Positions 1 through 7,511 of a stretch of DNA of 11,699 bases are shown in pieces (position 1 is the stretch's first letter; each line of letters begins with the position of its first letter). The notes under the pieces were generated by a model, which was not told where the DNA came from, searched no databases, and saw nothing but the letters and a program-made list of their open reading frames with translations. Source of the DNA: Burkholderiaceae bacterium. GTDB lineage: Bacteria; Pseudomonadota; Gammaproteobacteria; Burkholderiales; Burkholderiaceae_D. The DNA lies in the NCBI GenBank assembly GCA_019752915.1, contig JAIELO010000280.1:1-11699 (forward strand), read 5' to 3'. Made by a program: the position numbers and the translations under genes.

Positions 1-1
1 C

Positions 2-607
2 TGTCAGCAGAATCAGGCATGGCAGGATGCCGGCCTGTCGCCGCTGCGCATCTCGGTCAACGTGTCGCCCCGCCAGTTCGAAGAACAGCGTCTGGTGCAA
101 CGGGTCGGCGAGGCACTCGAGGAAAGCGGTCTGGCGCCCGAATGGCTGGAGCTGGAAGTGACGGAAGGCGTGATCATGCGCGATCTGCAGCAGGCCGTGG
201 CGAAGATGGCGGAATTGCGCGCGATGGGGATCTCCCTGTCGATCGACGATTTCGGCACCGGTTACTCGAGCCTGTCGGCGCTGAAATCGTTCCCGATCAG
301 CACCCTGAAAATCGATAAATCGTTTGTGCGTGACCTGGGCAGCAATGCCGGTGACGAAGCCATTGCCAGTTCTATTATCGGGCTGGCGCACCAGTTGCGC
401 CTGCGGGTGATCGCGGAAGGGGTGGAAACCGAGGAGCAGCGCGCCTTCCTGCGCCACAACGGTTGCGACGAGATGCAAGGCTATCTGTTCAGCCGTCCGC
501 TGGCGCCCGAGCAGTTGCGCCACCTTCTGCTGCGCCAGTCGCTGCCGCCGTCCCTGAACGCGCTGCTGGCGGTGGCCGATCAGCCTGCGCTTCTGGATGG
601 TGACTGA
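2..607 (+). CDS. EAL-domain c-di-GMP phosphodiesterase, C-terminal part (5' end outside window)
   Basis: The reading frame is open from the left edge and ends at TGA 605-607, giving about 201 residues of an EAL domain, the enzyme that hydrolyses c-di-GMP to pGpG. The EAL signature itself lies upstream of the window, but the rest of the active-site set is visible. In order these are the Asn of ISVNVS, the Glu pair of ELEVTE, the double Asp of IDDFGTGYSSL, the Lys of LKIDKSF, the Glu of VIAEGVETEEQ and the Gln of MQGYLFSRPL. The enzyme is therefore probably active rather than a degenerate receptor. Such domains usually sit at the C-terminus of a multidomain sensor, often behind PAS and GGDEF, but the N-terminus cannot be seen. 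The domain is followed by only about 30 residues. The ATG at 62 is internal and not the true start. Confidence 0.95.
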   Translation, partial: CQQNQAWQDAGLSPLRISVNVSPRQFEEQRLVQRVGEALEESGLAPEWLELEVTEGVIMRDLQQAVAKMAELRAMGISLSIDDFGTGYSSLSALKSFPISTLKIDKSFVRDLGSNAGDEAIASSIIGLAHQLRLRVIAEGVETEEQRAFLRHNGCDEMQGYLFSRPLAPEQLRHLLLRQSLPPSLNALLAVADQPALLDGD

Positions 608-676
608 GCTAAGGATTTATCACCCGCGCGGGCGCGTCCATGTATCATGGCAGCCTTGCCTTGAACGTGATTAAAA

Positions 677-1225
677 ATGAGATATTGGCTGGCCAGTGAA
701 CGCGGTGCGCACTTTGTTCTATTGCTGGGTATCGGCCTGATACTGCTGTTTGGCGTGCTGGAATGGCGCTTTCCGGCGGTGCAGCAACTGCAGCAGGCCA
801 GCGGCCGGCTGGAATGGCAGCGCAGTACGTTTGATAGCTACTACTTCGGCCTGCGTGGCGAGCCGCGCCAGTTTGTCCTGTATGCCAAAGGCGATCCCGA
901 CCAGCGCTTGCAAACGGCCTTGCGCGATGCCATTAACTATCCCGTCAAAGTGCGTTTCGATCCGCAGGACAGCAGTGGCGGGGCACTGGTGCAGGGCCAG
1001 TTCTTTCCCGTCTACGGGGTGGCGGTGGGCGGTAAGGAGGTGGTGCCGCTAGCGGACGTGCGCGCACACTACCGGCACGACAATATGGTATCGCTGGGAC
1101 TGGGCCTGCTGTTTGTGCTGGTGGGCGGCTGGCGTACTTACCAGTGCTATAGCGCGGTAAAACTGTACCGGCTCGATCAACTCGATCAACTCGATCAATT
1201 CGATAGGCGCGATCAGTCCGACTAA
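677..1225 (+). CDS. Small two-helix membrane protein, DUF3592-like, with LDQ repeat tail
   Basis: 182 residues. One hydrophobic helix lies near the N-terminus (about residues 12-28) and a second, GLGLLFVLVGG, at about 137-152. Between them is a roughly 110-residue polar, probably beta-rich segment that would face the periplasm. This layout, and the VKVRFDPQD stretch before the second helix, recall DUF3592-type proteins, but I do not claim membership. After the second helix the cytoplasmic tail ends in LDQ-LDQ-LDQ-FDR-RDQ-SD, encoded by a 9-bp tandem repeat. Stops at 662 and 668 in the same frame make ATG 677 the only ATG start. No clear Shine-Dalgarno precedes it; a TATCAT box at 643-648 could be a -10 element. 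It starts 69 bp after the EAL gene on the same strand. Function unknown. Confidence 0.8.
   Translation: MRYWLASERGAHFVLLLGIGLILLFGVLEWRFPAVQQLQQASGRLEWQRSTFDSYYFGLRGEPRQFVLYAKGDPDQRLQTALRDAINYPVKVRFDPQDSSGGALVQGQFFPVYGVAVGGKEVVPLADVRAHYRHDNMVSLGLGLLFVLVGGWRTYQCYSAVKLYRLDQLDQLDQFDRRDQSD
1172..1216 (+). repeat. 9-bp tandem repeat inside a coding region
   Basis: Three perfect copies of CTCGATCAA (1172-1180, 1181-1189, 1190-1198) are followed by two degenerate copies, TTCGATAGG and CGCGATCAG. The unit length is a multiple of three, so gain or loss of a copy keeps the frame and only changes the number of LDQ triplets at the C-terminus of the membrane protein. Each perfect unit also contains a GATC site. 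Confidence 0.9.
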
Positions 1226-1227
1226 CC

Positions 1228-1255
1228 GGCACGCCGTCTTGCCGCGTGCCTTTGC
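1228..1255 (+). terminator. Possible weak terminator after the membrane protein gene
   Basis: Inverted repeat GGCACGC (1228-1234) / GCGTGCC (1244-1250) with a 9-nt loop, three bases after the stop codon at 1225, followed by TTTGCCT. The T tract is short. It lies between two convergent genes; the opposite strand has no T tract, so it can serve only the plus-strand gene. Confidence 0.45.
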
Positions 1256-1264
1256 CTCGTCAGC

Positions 1265-2104
1265 TCAGACCAGCAAGGCGGCATTCATTTCGATGGCGTG
1301 AATTTTGGCTTCGGCCAGCATGGCTTCGAGCTGTTCGTCATCGATGAACAGTTCGATCGCCGATTCCGAATGCGGTGGCAGATCGCGCACCGGTTCCTGC
1401 AGCGGCGACTTCACCGGTGTCAGCAGGTTCGCCAGCAGCAGCGTGTCGAACAGGGTTTCCGGCGGGATCGACAGGAAACCGTCACGCAGATTCTCGATCG
1501 CTTCCGCCACCGGTTCCGGTATGCACAGCTTGCGCATCACTTCGCGGGTAATGATTTCTTCACTGGCGGCATGCCAGTTTTCCGTATCTTCTTCCAGCAG
1601 GCCGGGAAATTCGTCGGCGCGCGAGAGCAGGTAGAAACCGCCCACTTCATGCACGATGGACGTAAACAGCGCCGTATCGGGATTCACGCCCGTCACCTTG
1701 CGCGCAATGATGCGTGCCAGCGCTGCCACGGCTACCGTGTGGTCCCACAGCTTTTCTGCCTTGGCGCGCAGCAGCGGATCAGCGATCCGGCTGCCGAACG
1801 AGCGCACCACCATGGCGGCGGCCAGCGCAAACAGATTCTGGTACCCGATGCGCATGATGGCGCCGCGCACATTGGTAATCACAGGTGCGCCGGCGCGATT
1901 GAACATGGCGGAGTTGGCGATTGCCACGGTGCGCGCTGCCAGTTGCGGCTCGGCCAGCACCAGACTGATGGCTTTGTCGATCGGGCATTCAGGATCGTCC
2001 AGAGCCAGCTGGACGCGCAGTGCCGCGTTAACGCTGGTCGGGAAAACCAGTTCGCCACGGATGGCCATTGCTGCGATGTGGCCGTAGGCTTCGAGTTTGT
2101 TCAT
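1265..2104 (-). CDS. HDOD-domain signalling protein
   Basis: 279 residues starting MNKLEAYG. The region from about residue 15 to 205 is an HDOD domain, a catalytically dead relative of HD phosphohydrolases found in regulators of c-di-GMP signalling, motility and stress. Recognisable pieces are the LVFPTSVNAALRVQ opening, the AISLVLAEPQLAARTVAIANSAMFNR helix pair, the RGAIMRIGYQNLFALAAAM core, WDHTVAVAALARIIA and SIVHEVGGFYLL. In the last of these, HE replaces the metal-binding HD, as expected for HDOD. No GGDEF, EAL or receiver domain is attached. The start at 2104 is preferred over ATG 2122, which gives MRIILIMNKLE, because 2122 would lie inside the promoter: a TATAAT box sits seven bases before ATG 2104 with a matching -35. 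There is no Shine-Dalgarno, so translation is predicted to be leaderless. Confidence 0.88.
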   Translation of the reverse strand: MNKLEAYGHIAAMAIRGELVFPTSVNAALRVQLALDDPECPIDKAISLVLAEPQLAARTVAIANSAMFNRAGAPVITNVRGAIMRIGYQNLFALAAAMVVRSFGSRIADPLLRAKAEKLWDHTVAVAALARIIARKVTGVNPDTALFTSIVHEVGGFYLLSRADEFPGLLEEDTENWHAASEEIITREVMRKLCIPEPVAEAIENLRDGFLSIPPETLFDTLLLANLLTPVKSPLQEPVRDLPPHSESAIELFIDDEQLEAMLAEAKIHAIEMNAALLV

Positions 2105-2111
2105 GATCAAA

Positions 2112-2140
2112 ATTATACGCATGCGCCACGCCATACTCAA
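2112..2140 (-). promoter_or_regulatory. Sigma-70 promoter of the HDOD gene
   Basis: On the minus strand, TTGAGT (2140-2135), a 17-bp spacer and a perfect TATAAT (2117-2112). Transcription should start about six or seven bases further on, at 2105 or 2104, that is, at or one base before the ATG at 2104. The -35 begins about 25 bp past the dadA terminator stem, so the gene has its own promoter. Confidence 0.7.
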
Positions 2141-2172
2141 CGCCGGTGTGGCTTTTTGCATGACAAAACGAC

Positions 2173-2198
2173 AAAACGGCGCCACCTAGGGCGCCGTT
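2173..2198 (-). terminator. Rho-independent terminator downstream of dadA
   Basis: Perfect 9-bp stem AACGGCGCC (2175-2183) / GGCGCCGTT (2190-2198) with a 6-nt loop. Read on the minus strand, the stem runs into TTTT (2176-2173), then GTCG and a second TTTT. It lies 60 bases past the dadA stop and just before the HDOD promoter, so it separates the two minus-strand genes. Confidence 0.7.
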
Positions 2199-2217
2199 CG
2201 ACGGGAAAACTGCGGCA

Positions 2218-2237
2218 GGCCGGTGCCAACACCGGCC
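2218..2237 (-). repeat. Second hairpin in the dadA 3' UTR
   Basis: Perfect 8-bp inverted repeat GGCCGGTG / CACCGGCC with a 4-nt CCAA loop, 20 bases past the dadA stop. Read on the minus strand a TTTT lies eight bases beyond the stem, too far for a textbook terminator. It probably stabilises the mRNA end or assists the terminator at 2173-2198. Confidence 0.5.
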
Positions 2238-2257
2238 GCGCAGTTGTCCGGGACAGT

Positions 2258-3541
2258 TTAGGCGCTGGCCAGTTGCGGGCGGCGCTGACCGGCTTCTGGC
2301 TGGTAACGGCTAACGCCCAGATCATCGGCCAGAATCGCGGGACGACGCGACGAAATCAGATCGGCCAGCAGTTGTGCCGAACCGCAGGACATGGTCCAGC
2401 CCAGCGTACCGTGACCGGTGTTGAGGACCAGGTTGCGCAAGCCGGTGCGGCCCACCACTGGCGTGCCGTCCGGGGTCATCGGGCGCAGGCCGGTCCAGAA
2501 GCTCGCTTCGGCGGTATTGCCAGCGCCGGGGAACAGGTCATTGACCACCATTTCCAGCGTTTCGCGACGGCGCGGATTGAGGCGCAGATCGAAGCCTGCG
2601 ATCTCTGCCATGCCGCCGACGCGGATGCGGTCATCGAAGCGGGTCACGGCGATCTTGTAGGTTTCGTCGAGGATGGTCGACACGGGCGCGGCTTCGGCAT
2701 CGACGATCGGCACGGTAATCGAATAGCCCTTGAGCGGATACACGGGAATTTTCACCAGATCCTTGAGGAACTGGGTCGAGTAGGCACCCAGTGCCACCAC
2801 GTAGGAATCAGCGGTGACGACTTCTGCGCCGCACTGCACGCCACGGATTTCGTCGCCAGCGGTAATCAGGCGGTCAATCGCCACGTTGTAGCGGAACTTC
2901 ACACCCAGCTGTTCGGCCATGGCCGTCAGGCGGGTGGTAAACAGCTGGCAATCGCCGGTTTCGTCGTTCGGCAGACGCAAACCGCCAACCAGCTTGTTCT
3001 GGTCCAGACCCGGTTCGGCGGCAACCAGCTGTTCGCGGCTCAGCAGTTCGTAAGGTACGCCGGTTTCTTCCAGTACGCGGATATCCTTGGCGGCATCATC
3101 GAGCTGCTTCTGGGTGCGGAACAGCTGGGTGGTGCCTTGCTGGCGGCCTTCGTATTCGATGCCGGTGCTGGCGCGCAGGGCTTTGAAGCAGTCGCGGCTG
3201 TATTCAGCCAGACGCACCATGCGTTCCTTGTTCACGCCATAGCGTTCGGCGTTGCAGTTCTGCAGCATCTGCCACATCCATTGCAGCTGGAACAGGGTGC
3301 CGTCCGGGGTAATCGAGAGGGGGGCGTGGCGTTGCAGCATCCACTTCATGGCTTTCAGGGGAATGCCGGGCGCGGCCCATGGCGAAGCGTAACCGGGCGA
3401 GATCTGGCCGGCGTTGGCGAAACTGGTTTCCAGTGCCGGACCGGGCTGGCGGTCCAGTACCGTGACGTCGTGGCCGGCACGTGCCAGATAGTAAGCACTG
3501 GTGACGCCGATTACTCCGCTACCCAAGATAACAACGCGCAT
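2258..3541 (-). CDS. dadA: D-amino acid dehydrogenase, small subunit (DadA)
   Basis: 427 residues, against about 432 for the E. coli enzyme, and similar along its whole length. DadA is a membrane-associated FAD enzyme that oxidatively deaminates D-amino acids, chiefly D-alanine, to 2-oxo acids plus ammonia and passes electrons to the respiratory chain. The FAD-binding Rossmann motif GSGVIG is at residues 7-12. Also present are the family stretches [94 protein letters not shown] and [18 protein letters not shown] 3541 is preceded by GGGAG (3552-3548) at six bases. The usual partner, the alanine racemase gene dadX, is not adjacent; a terminator follows, so the gene looks monocistronic. A divergent Lrp-type regulator suggests its control. 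Confidence 0.96.
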   Translation of the reverse strand: MRVVILGSGVIGVTSAYYLARAGHDVTVLDRQPGPALETSFANAGQISPGYASPWAAPGIPLKAMKWMLQRHAPLSITPDGTLFQLQWMWQMLQNCNAERYGVNKERMVRLAEYSRDCFKALRASTGIEYEGRQQGTTQLFRTQKQLDDAAKDIRVLEETGVPYELLSREQLVAAEPGLDQNKLVGGLRLPNDETGDCQLFTTRLTAMAEQLGVKFRYNVAIDRLITAGDEIRGVQCGAEVVTADSYVVALGAYSTQFLKDLVKIPVYPLKGYSITVPIVDAEAAPVSTILDETYKIAVTRFDDRIRVGGMAEIAGFDLRLNPRRRETLEMVVNDLFPGAGNTAEASFWTGLRPMTPDGTPVVGRTGLRNLVLNTGHGTLGWTMSCGSAQLLADLISSRRPAILADDLGVSRYQPEAGQRRPQLASA

Positions 3542-3643
3542 TGCAGTCTCCCGATTTATTTGTAGATGCCAGATATTCCGCTATGGTATTCTCGTTTAAC
3601 TAGCATTAGTTACTATATACACTCCATATTTCAGTGGATTTTC
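3542..3643. promoter_or_regulatory. Divergent control region between dadA and the lrp-family gene
   Basis: 102 bp, clearly more AT-rich than its surroundings, especially 3551-3640, as expected where an Lrp-family octamer binds. It must hold both promoters. TACTAT/TATATA at 3611-3619 is a plausible -10 for the rightward gene; no convincing -35 was found for either side. CAG-N8-CTA at 3569-3582 only loosely resembles an Lrp site. The Shine-Dalgarno GGGAG for dadA is at 3552-3548 and a weak GTGGA for lrp at 3634-3638. In E. coli Lrp acts directly at the dadAX promoter, which supports this reading. Confidence 0.6.
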
Positions 3644-4141
3644 ATGCGAATTCAAAAAGAATCGGTACGAACTCTCGACAAGCTTGACAGGAAGATATTG
3701 CGCATCCTGCAGGACGATGGCCGCATCTCCATGAAAGACCTGAGCGAGCAGGTGGGGCTGTCGATTACCCCGGCCATTGAGCGCGTCAAGCGCATGGAAC
3801 GCGATGGCGTCATCACCGGCTACCATGCGCGTATCCATCCGCCGGCGCTGGGCGCGAAACTGCTGGTGTTTGTAGAAATTACCCTGAATCAGAAATCCGG
3901 CCCGGCCTTCGAGCAGTTTCGACGTGAAGTGTTGCGTATTCCGGAAGTGCTGGAATGCCATCTGGTGTCAGGTGATTTCGATTATCTGATCAAGGCGCGC
4001 ATCCACGAGATGGCGGAATACCGCAAGCTGCTGGGCGATATGCTGCTCAGCTTGCCCGGTGCGGCGCAATCGAAGAGTTATGTGGTGATGGAAGAGATCA
4101 AGGAAACGCTGAGTCTGCCGACTGAGCTGGTGACACAGTAA
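3644..4141 (+). CDS. lrp: Leucine-responsive regulator, Lrp/AsnC family
   Basis: 165 residues, against 164 for E. coli Lrp, with strong similarity throughout. The N-terminal winged helix-turn-helix covers about residues 11-60 (LDKLDRKILRILQDDGRIS, then SEQVGLSITPAIERVKRMERDGVITGY). The C-terminal RAM/AsnC effector-binding domain covers about 68-150, with LLVFVEITLNQ, ECHLVSGDFDYLIKARI, YRKLLGDMLLSLPG and SYVVMEEIKE. ATG 3644 gives the family length; upstream in-frame ATGs at 3566 and between would add a non-homologous tail lying in the promoter region. The gene is divergent from dadA, so a role as its local activator or repressor is likely. It could be the global Lrp of this organism or a specialised paralogue; the HLVSGDFDY stretch is as in Lrp itself. 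Confidence 0.93.
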   Translation: MRIQKESVRTLDKLDRKILRILQDDGRISMKDLSEQVGLSITPAIERVKRMERDGVITGYHARIHPPALGAKLLVFVEITLNQKSGPAFEQFRREVLRIPEVLECHLVSGDFDYLIKARIHEMAEYRKLLGDMLLSLPGAAQSKSYVVMEEIKETLSLPTELVTQ

Positions 4142-4214
4142 TCGACGTGGCCGGACGAAGCTGCTACGCTGGTTGTGAGACTGCACAAGACACTGTTACC
4201 GCGAGGGAACCGCC

Positions 4215-4967
4215 ATGAAAACCGTCTTAATGCTTGCCACCGTGCTGCTATCGGCCAGCGCCTGCGCCAGCGAATTTGCTGCCGTAACGCCGTACCGGCC
4301 TTCGGTTTCAAGTCCGGCCCAGCTGCCCACGGCAGGACAGCTGGAACTTGAACTGGGTGGTCTAGCCAGCTGGCAGGACGACGGCCGCCGTGCCAGTCTG
4401 CCGTACACGCTAAAGCTGGCGTTCGATCCGGAATGGGGTCTGGTGGTCGGCGGTGAGGGATGGCTGACGGCACCGACACCGGATGGCCGGCGCCGTGGCG
4501 TGGGCGATACCCAGCTGGTGCTCAAGCGGGCCATGGTGCTCGATGAAGACACGGCACTGGGGCTGGAACTGGGCAGCAAACTGCCCAGCGCGCGCAAAGG
4601 GCTGGGCAGCGGGCGCGCCGATTACAGCCTCAACGGCATTGTTAGCCGGGAACTGGGGGCGCTGCATCTGGATGCCAATCTGAATCTGACCCGCATCGGT
4701 GCGATCGCTGCAGACAGCGGGCGCACCCAGCTGGGCCTGTCCGCTTCCTTATCTACGGCGCTCGAGGATGGCTGGGGGCTGACGGGCGAGTGGGCCGGCA
4801 ACGGGCGCCGTGGCGCCGGGCGCAACAGCCAGCTGCTGCTGGCGCTTAGTTATAGCCCGAGTAAATTGCTGACCCTTGATGTGGGGCTGGCGCACGGGCT
4901 GAGCGCGGACACGCCGCGCTGGTCACTGTTCAGTGGGGCGGTGCTGCCGCTGGCGCGCCTGTGGTAA
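4215..4967 (+). CDS. Secreted, probable outer-membrane beta-barrel protein (transporter-like)
   Basis: 250 residues. The N-terminus is a classical Sec signal peptide (MKTVLMLATVLLSASACA, cleavage probably after residue 18, before SEFAA). The mature part is rich in alternating polar and hydrophobic residues in short strands such as GQLELELGGLASW, SLPYTLKLAF, WGLVVGGEGWL, TQLVLKRAMVL, TALGLELGSKLP, LHLDANLNLT and LLLALSYSP, typical of a porin-like barrel. It ends in an aromatic residue (ARLW), as many barrels do. The general look is that of proteins annotated as MetA-pathway phenol-degradation transporters, but I cannot confirm that family or a substrate. GAGGGA (4203-4208) lies six bases before ATG 4215. 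It follows lrp by 73 bp on the same strand. Its last 38 bp overlap the convergent histidine kinase gene. Confidence 0.75.
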   Translation: MKTVLMLATVLLSASACASEFAAVTPYRPSVSSPAQLPTAGQLELELGGLASWQDDGRRASLPYTLKLAFDPEWGLVVGGEGWLTAPTPDGRRRGVGDTQLVLKRAMVLDEDTALGLELGSKLPSARKGLGSGRADYSLNGIVSRELGALHLDANLNLTRIGAIAADSGRTQLGLSASLSTALEDGWGLTGEWAGNGRRGAGRNSQLLLALSYSPSKLLTLDVGLAHGLSADTPRWSLFSGAVLPLARLW

Positions 4968-5703
4968 GCGGCAAGCTCACCGTCAGCATACTGCCGCCCT
5001 GTGCCCGAGCGCTCAGCGTCAGCGTACCGCCCAGATAGGCGGCGCGTTCGCGCACGGTGCGCAGACCGAATTTTCCGCCCCCCAGCGTGGCATCGGCAGC
5101 CGGTCCGACGCCGTTATCGCCGAGTCGCAAGGTGATGCTCTGCGGCGTTTCGTCGACCTGCACATCGATGGCGCTGGCGTGTGCATGGGCCGCGACGTTG
5201 CGTAAGCCTTCTTCCAGCGCGTGCAGCAACACCACAGCGTGGCTGCGCGGACAGTGCAATTCGTGTTCGGGTAGCCGGCAGCTGGTGTGTAACTGCTGCT
5301 GGGCACCGAACTGGTCAACGACTTCGCACAGTGCCACCCGCACCCCTAGAAACTCGAGCTTGTCATTCCACAGCTGCATCTGCATCTGGCGATTGGTTTC
5401 GACCACCTGCAACAGCAGCTGCTTCATCTGTGCCAGACGGTCCTGCAGGGCGGGATCGGGCGGCAGCTTCAGCGTCAGCATGCCCAGATGCATGGTCAGC
5501 GCGGTCAGCGACGAGCCCAGACTGTCGTGCAGCTGGCGCGATAGCGAGCGGCGCTCATTGTCCCAGCAATTGTGCAGATGACCGAGCAGGTCGCTTAGTT
5601 CGGCATTGCGCAGCGCGACCAGTTGCGCGTTGTCGGCCGTGGGGAGCGCCGCGTCAGATACGTGGCAAGGGGGCGATGCAGGAGCAGCAGGGGAGGCAGG
5701 CAT
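4930..5703 (-). CDS. Sensorless cytoplasmic histidine kinase, HisKA_3 (NarX/LiaS) class
   Basis: 257 residues. After a Pro/Ala-rich leader (1-24) comes a HisKA_3 dimerisation domain with the phosphoacceptor His59 in SRQLHDSLGSSLTAL. The HATPase_c domain follows, with N-box Asn169 (EEGLRNVAAHAHA), G1 Asp196 (GDNGVG) and the G2 loop GGGKFGLRTVRERAAYLGG near 208-226. All residues needed for ATP binding and autophosphorylation are present. There is no membrane helix, PAS or other sensor, so it is probably cytosolic and fed by another protein. No NarL-type response regulator, the usual partner, is beside it. Start 5703 gives a sensible leader but has no good Shine-Dalgarno; the frame stays open upstream to 6018, yet that part has unusual Cys/Arg-rich composition. 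The stop (4930-4932) lies inside the convergent gene. Confidence 0.85.
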   Translation of the reverse strand: MPASPAAPASPPCHVSDAALPTADNAQLVALRNAELSDLLGHLHNCWDNERRSLSRQLHDSLGSSLTALTMHLGMLTLKLPPDPALQDRLAQMKQLLLQVVETNRQMQMQLWNDKLEFLGVRVALCEVVDQFGAQQQLHTSCRLPEHELHCPRSHAVVLLHALEEGLRNVAAHAHASAIDVQVDETPQSITLRLGDNGVGPAADATLGGGKFGLRTVRERAAYLGGTLTLSARAQGGSMLTVSLPLTTGAPAAAPPH

Positions 5704-5705
5704 GA

Positions 5706-6326
<621 letters not shown>

Positions 6327-6335
6327 CGGGCCAGT

Positions 6336-7313
6336 TCAGACGGCGCTGGCCGGGATGGCCTGAGGCTGGCTGCTCTGAGTACGCAGCAGATGGGCGCTGT
6401 AGCTACGGTTTTTGCCACTGCGCTTGGCGGCATACAGGGCACTGTCGGCCGCTTCAATGAGCTTGCTGACATCGCCGGCATCATCGGGAAACAGGGCGAT
6501 GCCGATGCTGGTGGAGAGGCGCAATTCGAGGCCATCGACCAGATAGGGGCGCGCGATGGCCTCGATCAGCTTGGCCGCTGGTTCGCCGGTATCGGTGCGC
6601 TGGCTCAGGCTACCCATCACGATGACAAACTCGTCACCACCGACCCGTGCGACGGTGTCCTCCTTGCGGGCGCAGCCGCTCAGACGTTCGGCGACGATTT
6701 TCAGGACGGCATCGCCGGCGCCGTGGCCGTGGGTGTCGTTAATGGCTTTGAAACCGTCCAGGTCAAGATACATCACGGCGGCCTTGTGTTGCTGGCGGGT
6801 GGCGTGCTGCAGGGCGTGGCCGATGCGGTCTTCCAGCAAGCGCCGGTTGGGCAGGCCGGTGAGCGCATCGTGCAGGGCCAGTGCCTGTTGCTGGCGGCTG
6901 AACTGGGCCAGTTCGCGGTACAGCAGGCGCACTTCGAGCATGTTGTGGATGCGCTTATGCATTTCCATCAGGTCAAACGGCTTGCTGATGAAGTCGCGTG
7001 CGCCCGCTTCCAGCGCCGCGATCTTGAAGCTGGGCTGGGCGGTGAGTGCCAGTACGGGCAGATAGCCACCCTGTTCGATTTCCTTGAGCCCGTGCATGAC
7101 TTGAAAACCGTTGAAACCCGGCATTTGCAAGTCCAGCAGGATCAGGTCATAGCCGTGCTGTCGGTGCATGGCGCACACCTGTTCAGGTTGCAAGGTCGCG
7201 CTGACGTTGGTATAGCCTGCATCGCGCAGGATCTCGCACATCAAATCGACGTTGTCAGCATTGTCATCCACGACCAGTATTCTGGCGTTCAGGATTTCTT
7301 CTCGGCTAGGCAT
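6336..7313 (-). CDS. Response-regulator diguanylate cyclase (REC-GGDEF)
   Basis: 325 residues. The receiver domain (about 10-125) has the acidic pair Asp16/Asp17, phosphoacceptor Asp61 in LLDLQMPG, Thr91 and Lys111 (SKPFD), a complete set for phosphorylation. A helix joins it to a GGDEF domain (about 145-305) starting HDALTGLPNR, with LDLDGFKAINDTHGHGAGD and the active-site GGDEF at 225-229. The inhibitory I-site RxxD is present as RKED at 216-219, exactly five residues before GGDEF. The enzyme should therefore make c-di-GMP from two GTP and be feedback-inhibited. The layout resembles PleD/WspR-like regulators with one receiver. GGGA (7322-7319) stands five bases before ATG 7313. A histidine kinase lacking a sensor lies 198 bp upstream on the same strand and is the obvious candidate partner. 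Confidence 0.95.
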   Translation of the reverse strand: MPSREEILNARILVVDDNADNVDLMCEILRDAGYTNVSATLQPEQVCAMHRQHGYDLILLDLQMPGFNGFQVMHGLKEIEQGGYLPVLALTAQPSFKIAALEAGARDFISKPFDLMEMHKRIHNMLEVRLLYRELAQFSRQQQALALHDALTGLPNRRLLEDRIGHALQHATRQQHKAAVMYLDLDGFKAINDTHGHGAGDAVLKIVAERLSGCARKEDTVARVGGDEFVIVMGSLSQRTDTGEPAAKLIEAIARPYLVDGLELRLSTSIGIALFPDDAGDVSKLIEAADSALYAAKRSGKNRSYSAHLLRTQSSQPQAIPASAV

Positions 7314-7410
7314 AGTGATCCCGGTCTATCAATTCAGTTGGCCGGCGGGCCTGAAAAGCGTGGAAATTCATCATAGCGTAGGCCACTTCAGGGTGGCGCA
7401 CAGCTGCAAC

Positions 7411-7460
7411 ATATTTCCACATGGAAATTTATTGTACCTGTTTTGGCGCTGTTTTGGTAG
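7411..7460 (-). promoter_or_regulatory. Possible promoter and operator of the diguanylate cyclase gene
   Basis: In the 198-bp gap before the cyclase, the minus strand has TACAAT (7436-7431), five of six matches to a -10 box, but no -35. Where the -35 should be lie two perfect direct repeats, CTGTTTTGG on the plus strand (7438-7446 and 7449-7457), 11 bp apart or one helix turn. Next to the expected start point is the inverted repeat ATTTCC-ACAT-GGAAAT (7413-7428); TGGAAATT recurs at 7361-7368. An activator-dependent promoter fits, but this is inference. Confidence 0.4.
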
Positions 7461-7511
7461 TTTTCGCCATTAATGTTCAGCTGGCTTGAATTCACTTAAT
7501 AGTTTATTAAT

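Noticed and set aside
623..632. CCCGCGCGGG palindrome after the EAL gene, considered as a terminator.
   Set aside because: The stem is too short once a loop is allowed and no T tract follows.
1298..3565. A 755-codon open frame on the plus strand opposite the HDOD gene and dadA.
   Set aside because: It runs antisense to two well-supported genes, spans their intergenic terminator and promoter, and its His/Gln/Arg-rich product looks like no real protein. It is a by-product of codon bias.
6390..7376. A 328-codon open frame opposite the diguanylate cyclase gene.
   Set aside because: The minus strand encodes intact REC and GGDEF motifs throughout; the antisense frame is a shadow.
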